Origin: JBNJDJ01 sp051744845
GTDB taxonomy: Bacteria > Bacillota > Clostridia > Peptostreptococcales > Acidaminobacteraceae
DNA: 64,000 nucleotides
Reading direction: 5' to 3'
Assembly (NCBI GenBank): GCA_051744845.1
Contig: JBNJDJ010000002.1
Coordinates: 30,254 to 94,253, forward strand
Made by a program: the position numbers and the translations under genes. Positions 27,446 to 37,269 of this stretch are shown here, piece by piece; positions within the stretch are counted from its first letter, which is position 1, and each line of letters opens with the position of its first letter. The notes below the pieces were generated by a model. That model saw only the letters and a list, made by a program, of their open reading frames with translations. It made no database searches and had not been told where the DNA came from.

Positions 27446-28219
27446 TTATATATTATTCAAATCAAATTTATTTTCTAAGTCATTAATTATAAAAAAGGAT
27501 GGATTTATTGGATTATCTTTAGTATAATCAATTTTTTTATTATCCATGGTTAATAGCTTACCACCTGCTTGAGTAACAATAACTTCCATTGCTGCTGTAT
27601 CCCATATAGAAGTAGGCCCAAACCTATAATAAGCATCTGAGTCTCCCTTAGCAATTTTACATCCTTTAAGAGAAGATCCTAATCTATCAATTTTATTAAT
27701 TTTATTTTTATTTTTTTCAATTAATCTTAATGATTTTTTTCTTTGATGAGATTGACTAATTAACAAATTAACTTTTTTCTTATTATTAGAAACATTAATT
27801 TTTTTTACTTTATTATTTTTCTCAAAATATGCACCTTTTCCTTTTATCGCATAATATAATTCATCTAACACAGGAGCATATATAATTCCAAATTCTAATT
27901 CATTTTTATTTAAAATAGCAATATTTATACTAAATTCACCATTTTTTTTAATAAATTCTTTAGTACCATCTATAGGATCTATAATAAATGATTTATTACT
28001 ATTACTTATTTGATTCTGAGATTCTTCAGAAATAATATTGTAGTCAAAATTATTAGTTAATTTTTCAACTATAATTTTATTGGCAACTAAATCAGCTTTA
28101 GTTACAGGACTGTTATCCTCTTTTTCATAAACTTTAAAAGATTTATTATATATTTTTAAAATTTTCTTACTAGCTTCAAAAATAGCTTCTTTGCATATTT
28201 TTAACTCTTTTTGATACAT
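27446..28219 (-). CDS. cysQ: CysQ-type 3'(2'),5'-bisphosphate nucleotidase / inositol monophosphatase family
   Basis: A 257-residue lithium-sensitive phosphatase-fold protein with SPVTKADLVAN, ISEES, IDPIDGTKEFIKKNGEFSIN (metal-binding Asp residues) and the C-terminal SIWDTAAMEVI. The KEF after DGT is the CysQ pattern, against the more common DGTxNF of inositol phosphatases. It would remove phosphate from 3'-phosphoadenosine 5'-phosphate. It has its own terminator and is not cotranscribed with pyk. Confidence 0.85.
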   Translation of the reverse strand: MYQKELKICKEAIFEASKKILKIYNKSFKVYEKEDNSPVTKADLVANKIIVEKLTNNFDYNIISEESQNQISNSNKSFIIDPIDGTKEFIKKNGEFSINIAILNKNELEFGIIYAPVLDELYYAIKGKGAYFEKNNKVKKINVSNNKKKVNLLISQSHQRKKSLRLIEKNKNKINKIDRLGSSLKGCKIAKGDSDAYYRFGPTSIWDTAAMEVIVTQAGGKLLTMDNKKIDYTKDNPINPSFFIINDLENKFDLNNI

Positions 28220-28298
28220 TTAGTCTCCTTTTGTATGTAAGTTTTGTCTTAATACATAAATTTTATCACAGTTAAATATTTACTACAAAATTTATATT

Positions 28299-28340
28299 AA
28301 AAAAGAGCAAATACTTATCAAAAGATAAATATTTACTCTT
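28299..28340 (-). terminator. Terminator after pyk
   Basis: A long stem (28303-28340, arms AAGAGCAAATACTTATC and GATAAATATTTACTCTT with a few mismatches) is followed on the minus strand by six T. It closes the whiA-to-pyk gene run. Confidence 0.8.
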
Positions 28341-28354
28341 AATATTTTTAAAAT

Positions 28355-30112
28355 TTATAGTACTCTAGTTTTTCCAGCATATACAATTCCTTTTTCAGAA
28401 TCTAATGTAATTAATGCTCCATCCTTTAAGATATCTGTTGATTCTTTAGCACCAACAATTGCTGGTTTACCTAAAGAAACACTTACTACAGCAGCATGTG
28501 ACGTATATCCACTTTCTTCAACAATTAAGCCTGAAGCATTTTCAATATAAGGCATTAATTCTTTGTCTGTAGAAGAAGTAACTAAAATATCTCCTTTATG
28601 GAATTTATCTTTAGCATCTTTTACTGAATCAATTACACAAACATTACCAGTTATAACTTGCTTACCTAAACCTGTTCCTTTAGTTAAAATATCTCCTACT
28701 AAATGAACTTTCATTAAGTTAGTTGCACCAGCTACTCCAACTGGAACACCAGCAGTAATTACAACAAGGTCACCGTGTTTAATATAATCTTTTTCTTTTG
28801 ATAAAGTAATTGACGTATCAAATATCTCATCAGTTGTAGAAACATCTTTAGTTAATATTGACTCTATTCCCCAAACTAAAGACAATTTTCTTCTAACCTC
28901 TTGATTTGGAGTAGCAGCTATAATAGGCGCTTTAGGTCTTAATTTAGCTATTTTTTTAGCAGTAAAACCAGAATCTGTTGCCGTTAAAATAGCAGAAGCT
29001 CCTAAGTCTAGCGCTGTTGTACATGTTGCATGTGATACAGCAAATGTAACACCACTTTCTAAAATTTCTTTAGTTCTTTCATTTAATAATTTTTCATAAT
29101 CCATAGAAGATTCAGTATTAATTGCAATTCTTCTCATAGTTGCAACTGACTCAACAGCATAATCTCCCATAGCAGTTTCTCCTGATAACATAATTGCATC
29201 TGTACCATCATAAATTGCATTTGCAACATCAGTAGTTTCAGCTCTAGTAGGTCTTGGATTTCTTATCATTGAATCAAGCATTTGAGTTGCAGTAATAACA
29301 GGTTTACCTTGAATATTACATTTTTTAATCATCATCTTTTGAGCTATAGGAACTTGTTCTAAAGGAATTTCAACTCCTAAATCTCCTCTAGCAACCATTA
29401 AACCATCACTTACCTCAATGATTTCATCAATATTATCTACACCTTCTTGATTTTCAATTTTAGAAATAATATGAATTTCATGAGCATCATTATCTTCTAA
29501 TACTTTTCTGATTTCTAAAACATCACTAGCTTTTCTAATAAATGAAGCAGCTATATAATCAATACCGTTATTTATTCCAAATATTATATCTTTTCTATCT
29601 TTTTCTGTTATAGCAGGTAAATTAATACTTACTCCTGGAACATTTACGCCTTTATAATCTTTAACAGGTCCATCATTTAATACTGTACATTCGATATCTG
29701 AATCAGTAACATTATCTACTACTAATTCTACTAATCCGTCATCAATTAATATAGTATCTCCTTTTACCACATCATTAGGTAGACCTTTATAAGATAAAGA
29801 ACATTTCTCTTTATCTCCTTTACAATCCTCAGAAGTAAATGTAAATTTCTGTCCTTTTTCTAAATAAACAACATCTTCTTTAAACTTACCTGTTCTTATT
29901 TCAGGACCTTTTGTGTCTAACAAAATAGCTATCGGTTTATCTAGTTCCTGTCTTACTTCTTTAATCATTTCAAGTTTTTCTAGTTGTTCCTCATGGTCTC
30001 CATGAGAAAAATTCAATCTTGCTACATTTAAACCATTCTTAACTAACTCTGTAAAAACTTCCTTTTTTTCACTTGCAGGGCCAATTGTACAAACAATCTT
30101 AGTTTTTTTCAT
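28355..30112 (-). CDS. pyk: Pyruvate kinase with PEP-utilising C-terminal domain
   Basis: A 585-residue enzyme starting MKKTKIVCTIGPASEK, with RLNFSHGDHEEQL, the catalytic ISKIENQEGVDNIDEI region, VARGDLGVEIPLEQV, and ATQMLDSMIRNPRPTRAE. The extra domain of about 110 residues (ESGYTSHAAVVSVSLGKPAIVGA) is the PEP-utiliser-like extension found in Bacilli and Clostridia pyruvate kinases. It forms ATP and pyruvate from PEP. It is directly after pfkA, the standard Bacillota order. Confidence 0.96.
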   Translation of the reverse strand: MKKTKIVCTIGPASEKKEVFTELVKNGLNVARLNFSHGDHEEQLEKLEMIKEVRQELDKPIAILLDTKGPEIRTGKFKEDVVYLEKGQKFTFTSEDCKGDKEKCSLSYKGLPNDVVKGDTILIDDGLVELVVDNVTDSDIECTVLNDGPVKDYKGVNVPGVSINLPAITEKDRKDIIFGINNGIDYIAASFIRKASDVLEIRKVLEDNDAHEIHIISKIENQEGVDNIDEIIEVSDGLMVARGDLGVEIPLEQVPIAQKMMIKKCNIQGKPVITATQMLDSMIRNPRPTRAETTDVANAIYDGTDAIMLSGETAMGDYAVESVATMRRIAINTESSMDYEKLLNERTKEILESGVTFAVSHATCTTALDLGASAILTATDSGFTAKKIAKLRPKAPIIAATPNQEVRRKLSLVWGIESILTKDVSTTDEIFDTSITLSKEKDYIKHGDLVVITAGVPVGVAGATNLMKVHLVGDILTKGTGLGKQVITGNVCVIDSVKDAKDKFHKGDILVTSSTDKELMPYIENASGLIVEESGYTSHAAVVSVSLGKPAIVGAKESTDILKDGALITLDSEKGIVYAGKTRVL

Positions 30113-30160
30113 TCTCTCTCCTTATCCTTTATTAATAACTTAAAATATTTAAAAACTTAT

Positions 30161-31120
30161 TTAAATTGATAAAATTTCTGTTAACTTATATAAATCTCTA
30201 TCAATATCAGTATTATTTTTTAAAGCATCTTTAAAAGGTAAATCAATTATTTTATTACCTTTTATACCAACAGCTTTACCACTTTGTCCATCCATTAATA
30301 AATTTACTGCTTTACTTCCAAATCGCGATGCTAAAATTCTATCTTGTGGAGTAGGAGTTCCACCTCTTTGTAAATAACCAATAACACTAACTCTAGTTCC
30401 AATACCTGTCTTATTTTCTACTTTTTCAGCTAAAGAATAGGGTTCACCAACTCCTTCAGCTAAAAGTATAATATTGTGTAATTTCCCTCTGTTTTTACCT
30501 CTTATTAACTTTTTACATATATCATCTACATTAAAATCAACTTCAGGGATAATTATACTTTCTGCACCGCCTGCTAATCCTGCATAAAGTGCAATATCAC
30601 CACAATCTCTACCCATTACTTCAATTATATTAGCACGTCCATGAGCAGTTGAAGTATCCCTTACATTTCCTATAGCATTAACTACTGTAGTCAAAGCTGT
30701 ATCAAAACCTATTGTATAATCTGTATATGCTAAATCATTGTCAATAGTAGCTGGTATACCTATTACTGGAATCCCTTTATCAGCAAGCTTTTTAGCTCCG
30801 TTTAATGAACCATCGCCACCTATAACTACTAAACCATCAATATTAAACATATCTAAAATTTCAATAGCTCTTTTTACACCTTCTTCAGTTTTGAATTTTT
30901 CACATCTAGCTGTTCGTAAAACAGTTCCACCACGATGAATAATATCACCAACTGATGAAACATCCATTTCTTCAATATTTCCTTCTAACAGTCCACTATA
31001 TCCTCTTTGTATTCCTGAAACTTTTAATCCATTATATATAGAAACCCTAACTACTGCTCTTATAGCTGCATTCATTCCTGGTGCATCTCCACCACTAGTT
31101 AAGACACCAATTCTTTTCAT
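30161..31120 (-). CDS. pfkA: ATP-dependent 6-phosphofructokinase
   Basis: A 319-residue enzyme starting MKRIGVLTSGGDAPGMNAAI, with GGDGSLNGA near residue 102, IPATIDND near 123, and EVMGRDCGDIALY near 160. The length equals the standard bacterial PfkA. The ATG at 31120 follows TTGGAGGTAAT; the frame continues 45 bases upstream but has no ribosome site there. Confidence 0.96.
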   Translation of the reverse strand: MKRIGVLTSGGDAPGMNAAIRAVVRVSIYNGLKVSGIQRGYSGLLEGNIEEMDVSSVGDIIHRGGTVLRTARCEKFKTEEGVKRAIEILDMFNIDGLVVIGGDGSLNGAKKLADKGIPVIGIPATIDNDLAYTDYTIGFDTALTTVVNAIGNVRDTSTAHGRANIIEVMGRDCGDIALYAGLAGGAESIIIPEVDFNVDDICKKLIRGKNRGKLHNIILLAEGVGEPYSLAEKVENKTGIGTRVSVIGYLQRGGTPTPQDRILASRFGSKAVNLLMDGQSGKAVGIKGNKIIDLPFKDALKNNTDIDRDLYKLTEILSI

Positions 31121-31196
31121 ATTACCTCCAATTTTGACTTTGCTATATTGTAATTTTATAATCATTTTAATATTTATTCAACATATTTTTTTGCTT

Positions 31197-34100
31197 TTAG
31201 TAATATTTAACATTATTTTTACCAAAAATTTGTTTTAATTGTTTAACAATGCTAAAATCTTTATCAATTTTATATTTGTTATTTAATATTTTTTTGGTTT
31301 TATTTTCTTCAATATAAATTATAACTTTCTTCCCACTTTTACTTTTAAGTTTTTTTAAAATATTTTTTATTTTTAAAATAGAATCTTTATCATATTTTGA
31401 TAACTTAATATATAATTTTTTATCCTTGCTATTTTTTTTCATATCTTCAATTAAATCGTCTGTAAGCTTTTTTAGCTTATTAACGATAATCTTAGGATTA
31501 TTAGTATTATCATAATTTATCTTTCCTTTTATAATAACAGGATTTTGAGGGTTTAATACATTTTTGACTCTAGAATATAAACTAGGAAATATAATAAGTT
31601 CTTGTTCATTAAAACTATCCTCTATTGTTATAAAAGCCATTTGGTTAGAATTTTTAGTTATTTTTTTCTTAACATCGGATATCATACCTATTAAAATAAC
31701 TTTTTTTGAATCATATTTTTCTTCTTTACCTTCAACTTTTTGAACAAATTCTCCTATAGTTTGTATATTGAAATCATCCATTTTTTCTCTATATTTAGAA
31801 AAAGGGTGACTTGATAAATAAATACCTAACATATCTTTTTCAAATTTTAATAATACAGATTCTTTTAGTTCTTTTATCTCAGGAATGTTATAGTTAATTA
31901 TATTATCACTATTCATTTTTTCACTAGTTTGAAATAAAGATACTTGCCCCTTAACATTTTTTCTAGAATTTTGATGTACACTATCTACTATTTTATCAAA
32001 AATAGCTAAAAGTTGTGATCTAAGTAATTTGAATTTATCAAAAGCTCCAGCTTTAATTAAACTCTCAATTGCTCTTTTATTTAACTCTTTTGACTCAACT
32101 CTTTCACAAAAATCAATAAAGCCTTCAAACTCTCTATCTTTTCTTATTTCAACCAAACTATCAATTATTCCTTTTCCAACATTTTTTACACCTAAAAGAC
32201 CATATCTAATATTGCCGTCTTCAACTACAAATTTTTCAAAAGACTTATTTACATCCGGAGGCAAAACCTCAATGTCTTTTTCTTTAGCATTTTGAATATA
32301 TAAAGATAATTTTGTATGATTACCCATCACTGAAGTCATTAAAGCTGCCAAAAACTCTTTAGGAAAATGTGCTTTAAGATAAGCTGTTTGATAACCTATA
32401 AGTGCATACCCTGCAGCATGTGATTTATTAAATGCATATTTTGCAAAATCAACCATATCATCAAAAACAATATTTGCTATCTTTTCACTAACACCATTTC
32501 TTATACATCCTGGTATTTCAATATTACCTTCAGAATCTTTTTTTCCATATATAAAAAACTTTCGTTCTTTTTGCATAACTTTTATTTTTTTCTTGCCCAT
32601 AGCTCTTCTTACCAAATCACTTCTACCATAAGAATAACCAGCTAATTTCCTAACTATTTCCATTACTTGCTCTTGATATACTAAAATTCCATTTGTAACT
32701 TCTAAAATTGGTTTTAATAATGGATGTAAATATTCGATTTTTTCAGGATTGTTTTTATTTTCAATATATTTAGGAATAGATTCCATTGGTCCAGGTCTAT
32801 ACAAAGATATTCCTGCTATAATATCTTCTACACAATTAGGTTTTAGCTTTTGCATAAAACGTCTCATACCGCTAGATTCTAATTGGAAGACCCCTAAAGT
32901 ATCTCCACTTGAGATTAAATCAAAAGTTAATTTATCCTCAAGGTCTAATTTATGAATATTTATATTTTTATCATATTTTTGATTTATTAACTCAACAGCA
33001 TTTTTTATAATAGTTAAATTTCTTAAACCTAAAAAATCCATTTTTAAAAGACCTAACTCTTCTAAAAGAGTCATATCATATTGAGTAGATATATTCCCAT
33101 CTTGGACATATAAAGGGACATAACTATCAACACTTTTTTTAGATATTACTACTCCAGCAGCATGTGTTGAAGCATGCCTAGGAATCCCTTCTAATCTTTT
33201 TGCAAATCTAAGCATCTTTTTTACTTCTTTATCTTTTTTATAAAACTCTTGTAATTTTTTATTATTTTCTAATTCATATTTTAAAGAATTAGTTCTATTA
33301 ACTACTTTTGCTATTCTATCAACTTTAGAATAAGAAATATTTAAAACTCTTCCAACATCTCTTATTGCTCCTCTTGCAGCCATAGTACCAAAAGTTATAA
33401 TTTGCGAAACTTTTTCATGTCCATATTTATCTTTTACATAATCAATTACTTCTTGCCTTCTATTATCTTCAAAATCAATATCTATATCAGGCATAGTGAC
33501 TCTTTCAGGATTTAAAAATCTTTCAAAAATAAGTCCATATTTTATAGGATCAACATTTGTTATTTCTAAAACATAAGAAACTAAAGAACCACCAGCTGAG
33601 CCTCTACCAGGCCCTACATATATCCCTTTATTTTTTGCATATTTTATAAAATCCCAGACAATTAAAAAATAATCTTCATATCCCATTTCATTTATTATAT
33701 TAAGTTCAAAATTCAATCTTTCTTCTAACTCAGAAGTTATTTCAGAATACCTATTTTTTAAGCCTTTAAAACATAATTTTTTAAGTTTTTCTTTTGAAGA
33801 AACATTTTTAAGAGGATATTTAGGTAAATGCATTTGACTAAAATCAAAATCAAACTGGCATTTATTAGATACTTCCATTGTATTTGTTAAACAATTTTGG
33901 ACATTTTCAAAAATATCATACATTTCATCGTAACTTTTTAAATAAAATTCATCAGTAGGAAATTTCATTCTATCATTTTCTTGAACTATCTTTCCTGTTT
34001 GAATACATAGTAATGCATCATGTACTGTACTATCTTCTTTTTTTAAATAATGAACATCATTAGTAGCTACTAGTTTAACATCAATATCTTTTGATAATTT

Positions 34101-34676
34101 GATTAATGATCTATTTACCTTTTTTTGTTTCTTTATCCCGTGGTCTTGAAGTTCTAAATAAAAATCATCTTGAAATATTTTTTTTAATCTTAAAGCAATT
34201 TTTTTGGCTTTTTTATAATTATCATTTGATAAACTTTTTTGTATATCCCCAGCTAAGCACGCACTTAATACAATAAGACCTTCAGAATGTTTTTTGAGTA
34301 AATCATAGTCAATTCTAGGTTTATAATAAAATCCCTTTTCATAAGCTGTTGAAACTAATTTAATTAGATTATTATATCCTTTTTGATTTTTAACAAGTAA
34401 AACTAAATGTCCTATTTTTTTATCTTTTACAGGACTTTTATTAGTAAGTTTTCTATTAGCTGTATAAACCTCACAACCAATTATAGGCTTTATGCCATTA
34501 GCCTTAGCTTTTTTATAAAATTCAACAACTCCAAACATATCTCCATGGTCAGTTATTGCAACCGATTTCATACCTAATTTTTTAACCCTATCAAATAACT
34601 CATCTAATTTAACAAATCCATCTAATAAACTATATTCAGTATGCAAATGTAGGTGAGCAAATTTTTTATTCGACAT
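31197..34676 (-). CDS. dnaE: DNA polymerase III alpha subunit, DnaE type
   Basis: A 1159-residue polymerase with an N-terminal PHP domain (HLHLHTEYSLLDGF, ITDHGDMFG), the palm Asp triad in GPGRGSAGGSLVSY and MPDIDIDFED, the tau-region and a C-terminal OB-fold (about 1000-1080). It lacks the 3'-5' exonuclease insertion of PolC. The ATG at 34676 is chosen for the GGAGTG site six bases upstream; this start overlaps the previous gene's stop by 11 bases. The position before pfkA-pyk is conserved in Bacillota. Confidence 0.94.
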   Translation of the reverse strand: MSNKKFAHLHLHTEYSLLDGFVKLDELFDRVKKLGMKSVAITDHGDMFGVVEFYKKAKANGIKPIIGCEVYTANRKLTNKSPVKDKKIGHLVLLVKNQKGYNNLIKLVSTAYEKGFYYKPRIDYDLLKKHSEGLIVLSACLAGDIQKSLSNDNYKKAKKIALRLKKIFQDDFYLELQDHGIKKQKKVNRSLIKLSKDIDVKLVATNDVHYLKKEDSTVHDALLCIQTGKIVQENDRMKFPTDEFYLKSYDEMYDIFENVQNCLTNTMEVSNKCQFDFDFSQMHLPKYPLKNVSSKEKLKKLCFKGLKNRYSEITSELEERLNFELNIINEMGYEDYFLIVWDFIKYAKNKGIYVGPGRGSAGGSLVSYVLEITNVDPIKYGLIFERFLNPERVTMPDIDIDFEDNRRQEVIDYVKDKYGHEKVSQIITFGTMAARGAIRDVGRVLNISYSKVDRIAKVVNRTNSLKYELENNKKLQEFYKKDKEVKKMLRFAKRLEGIPRHASTHAAGVVISKKSVDSYVPLYVQDGNISTQYDMTLLEELGLLKMDFLGLRNLTIIKNAVELINQKYDKNINIHKLDLEDKLTFDLISSGDTLGVFQLESSGMRRFMQKLKPNCVEDIIAGISLYRPGPMESIPKYIENKNNPEKIEYLHPLLKPILEVTNGILVYQEQVMEIVRKLAGYSYGRSDLVRRAMGKKKIKVMQKERKFFIYGKKDSEGNIEIPGCIRNGVSEKIANIVFDDMVDFAKYAFNKSHAAGYALIGYQTAYLKAHFPKEFLAALMTSVMGNHTKLSLYIQNAKEKDIEVLPPDVNKSFEKFVVEDGNIRYGLLGVKNVGKGIIDSLVEIRKDREFEGFIDFCERVESKELNKRAIESLIKAGAFDKFKLLRSQLLAIFDKIVDSVHQNSRKNVKGQVSLFQTSEKMNSDNIINYNIPEIKELKESVLLKFEKDMLGIYLSSHPFSKYREKMDDFNIQTIGEFVQKVEGKEEKYDSKKVILIGMISDVKKKITKNSNQMAFITIEDSFNEQELIIFPSLYSRVKNVLNPQNPVIIKGKINYDNTNNPKIIVNKLKKLTDDLIEDMKKNSKDKKLYIKLSKYDKDSILKIKNILKKLKSKSGKKVIIYIEENKTKKILNNKYKIDKDFSIVKQLKQIFGKNNVKYY

Positions 34677-35898
34677 ATTCACTCCAAAGTTCATAAATTA
34701 TATCTCTTATTTCAGGCCTTATCTCAGGGACATAAGCTTGATAAAGGTCTTCATTTCTAACTGAAGTATATTTTACTTTGGCATTTTTTAAGTGACTTAA
34801 TTCTTTAGTCGGCATTGTCTCAATATTTAAAACTGGTATTTTATCAATATTTATATCTGAGTAAAAATCACTCTGAGTCTCACCACTTATTAAGTCATTT
34901 AATACTACAAATGCGCCTGCTTTATTATCACTCATTTTAGGTATAGTAAAGTAACTTGCAAATCCAGTCGTACCTTCTTGTATAACAAAACTATTTGAGC
35001 TTTTAGGAAAAAGAGTTTTAGCAATTTGTTCAGTTACATGATTATTATCCATAGACATTGAAAAAATCAAAGTATCTTTTAAAAATAATTCATCCATTTT
35101 TTCAGTACTTTCAATATATTTTTCTCCATCTTTATACAAATATTTATCTAGCTCAATTAAATAATCTAATCCAGGTTTTATTTTTTCATATACTTCGTCT
35201 TTATTTGCAGATAGTTTATTTATTTCATCGACGTCAACTTTAGAAGAAATCGCTGATAAAATGAATGCCATTCCGACTTCATTTTTAGGATGTATATAAC
35301 TTACTTTTTTTTCATATTCTTTTGCAAAATCCAAAAATTCATCAAATGATTTAGGTGTTTCATATATATCATCTTCATTATGAATAAAAATCAATTGATT
35401 TTTAAAAACTGGAACTGCTTGATTTTCAATTTTAATTCCTTCTAAATACTCAGTTATATATTTTTCACCTTGTAAATTTTTATAGTAATTAGGTAAATTC
35501 AAAAGAGTCTTTTGATATAGTAACTCATTATTTTTTAAAGTTTTAAAACCTTTTTGTGAAATAAATATTAAATCATATATAGTATTTTCATCTTCTTTTA
35601 AATTTTCAATTAAAGAATTTTTTAATTTATCAAAATCTTTAAATGTAAATCTTAAGCTTATATTATATCTCAATTTAACATCTTTTGTAAAATCTTTTTT
35701 TAACCAACTTATTAACTCTTTTTCATTATCAGTATAATAAACTACATTTACTATTGTTTCGTTAGAACTATCAACTAATCTATTCCATTGTTTAGTAGTT
35801 ATCTCACTATTAGGAGTTACTTCTTCTGATTCAGAATTAGAACATCCTATTACTAATATACTAATAATTAATATACTTATCAATAATATTTTTTTCAT
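34666..35898 (-). CDS. Orphan extracellular solute-binding lipoprotein
   Basis: A 410-residue lipoprotein: hydrophobic signal, then lipobox VIGC with lipidated Cys19, a Ser/Glu linker and a periplasmic-binding-protein-like body of type 2 fold. Features include NTIYDLIFIS, VPVFKNQLIFIHNEDD, YETPKSFDEFLDFAKEYEKKV and the C-terminal EIRDIIYELWSEYVE. No permease or ATPase gene is adjacent. It lies between an HD-GYP gene and dnaE and overlaps dnaE. Family membership is by fold-like pattern; ligand and partner transporter are unknown. Confidence 0.6.
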   Translation of the reverse strand: MKKILLISILIISILVIGCSNSESEEVTPNSEITTKQWNRLVDSSNETIVNVVYYTDNEKELISWLKKDFTKDVKLRYNISLRFTFKDFDKLKNSLIENLKEDENTIYDLIFISQKGFKTLKNNELLYQKTLLNLPNYYKNLQGEKYITEYLEGIKIENQAVPVFKNQLIFIHNEDDIYETPKSFDEFLDFAKEYEKKVSYIHPKNEVGMAFILSAISSKVDVDEINKLSANKDEVYEKIKPGLDYLIELDKYLYKDGEKYIESTEKMDELFLKDTLIFSMSMDNNHVTEQIAKTLFPKSSNSFVIQEGTTGFASYFTIPKMSDNKAGAFVVLNDLISGETQSDFYSDINIDKIPVLNIETMPTKELSHLKNAKVKYTSVRNEDLYQAYVPEIRPEIRDIIYELWSEYVE

Positions 35899-35907
35899 AT
35901 ATCCTTT

Positions 35908-37005
35908 CTACTGATTAATTTTTAATAAATTATTATACATTTTTTTCTGTAAGTCAATATCATAAATAAATAAATCTCTTTTAGATAAATCAATAATTTC
36001 TCCATCATCAACAGTATTTCCATAATTATCAACTTTTACTTTTACTACTGGTTCAAAATGCTTAGGTTTTATTACTTTAACATGATAACCATTATTTAAA
36101 ATTAAATGAGTCCCTTCAGGATAATGTCCTACAACTTTCAAAAAGTTTTTAGTAACATATTTATCAAATCTTTTACCAATATTTTGAATTATAATTTTAG
36201 TTGCTGTATAACGATTAATTTTACCTCTATAATGTCTATTAGTAAGTAGCGCATCATAAGTATCACAAATCCCACAAATTTTTGCACCAACAGGAATATC
36301 CATTTTAGATAATCCTTCAGGATAACCAGAACCATCTATATTTTCGTGATGATATTTAATTACAGCTAAACTTTCATCAGATAAATCGTATCTTTCTTTT
36401 AATAATTTATGACCAAAAACTGCATGAGTTTGTACCTTTTTAAATTCTTTTTCTTCTAATTTTCCTTTTTTATTTAATAATTCCTTAGGTACATTTATAT
36501 AACCAATATCATGTATTAATGTTCCAATTGCAATTTTTTTTATTAAGTCTCTGTTTAAACCTAAGACAAGACTAGTCGCAATTGCTAAGACCGTAGAATT
36601 AATAGCATGTTCATAATAATATTGACTTAAGTCTTTTAAATTATTAATGTTAACAATTAATCCATCTTTTGATAAAATGTCTTCTAAAATTTCATTAATA
36701 ACTTTTTCATATTTTGACAACTCAATATATTTATTTTCAACTATATTTTTAAAAATCTCTTTTACTTCATTTTTTGTTTCTTTTTTAGTTTCATAAAATT
36801 TATTTTGTTTTGAATCATCAAGGTCTTTTATGTCGACTACTTCATCATCAATATGTACATAATCAATGTTATTATTTAAAATTTTTTCAATATGATTATC
36901 ATTTAATTCTTGACCTTTTTCCAAAAGAATATTACCAAACCTATTAAATATAGGTCTAGCAAGAACCATCCCTTCTTCTAATTCTTCTACAGATTTAATT
37001 AACAT
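35908..37005 (-). CDS. HD-GYP domain protein
   Basis: A 365-residue soluble protein. Residues about 130-310 form an HD-GYP domain with HDIGYINVPKELLNKKGKL, THAVFGHKLL, HHENIDGSGYP and CDTYDALLTNRHY. The N-terminal 60 residues (EEGMVLARPIFNRFG) match the usual N-terminal extension of such proteins. HD-GYP proteins commonly hydrolyse cyclic di-GMP. The gene's first base overlaps the ptsH stop region, so it is in the same operon. Signal and substrate are not proven. Confidence 0.85.
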   Translation of the reverse strand: MLIKSVEELEEGMVLARPIFNRFGNILLEKGQELNDNHIEKILNNNIDYVHIDDEVVDIKDLDDSKQNKFYETKKETKNEVKEIFKNIVENKYIELSKYEKVINEILEDILSKDGLIVNINNLKDLSQYYYEHAINSTVLAIATSLVLGLNRDLIKKIAIGTLIHDIGYINVPKELLNKKGKLEEKEFKKVQTHAVFGHKLLKERYDLSDESLAVIKYHHENIDGSGYPEGLSKMDIPVGAKICGICDTYDALLTNRHYRGKINRYTATKIIIQNIGKRFDKYVTKNFLKVVGHYPEGTHLILNNGYHVKVIKPKHFEPVVKVKVDNYGNTVDDGEIIDLSKRDLFIYDIDLQKKMYNNLLKINQ

Positions 37006-37268
37006 TATAAGCCTACCAATTCTTTATCTATTAGATTCTTTATAGCCTCAAAAGCTTCTTGTTCATCAGGTCCACTAATTGCTAACTCAATTTCTTGACC
37101 GTGTTTTATTCCTATTGATAAAAGTCCCATTATACTTTTGCCATCAAAAGTATGGTTACCAACACTAACTATTATTTCAGAATCATATTTATTAGTAATT
37201 TCAACAAATTTTGCAGCAGCCCTTGCATGTAGCCCTAATTTATTTTTTATTTTTAATGTTTTTTTCAT
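37005..37268 (-). CDS. ptsH: Phosphocarrier protein HPr
   Basis: An 87-residue protein starting MKKTLKIKNKLGLHARAAAK, with the phosphorylated His14 and the regulatory Ser45 in GKSIMGLLSIG. Ser45 is the HPr-kinase site that controls carbon catabolite repression with CcpA; a catabolite-repression site was found upstream of tnaA in this window. It is immediately after whiA, a conserved Bacillota order. Confidence 0.95.
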   Translation of the reverse strand: MKKTLKIKNKLGLHARAAAKFVEITNKYDSEIIVSVGNHTFDGKSIMGLLSIGIKHGQEIELAISGPDEQEAFEAIKNLIDKELVGL

Positions 37269-37269
37269 T

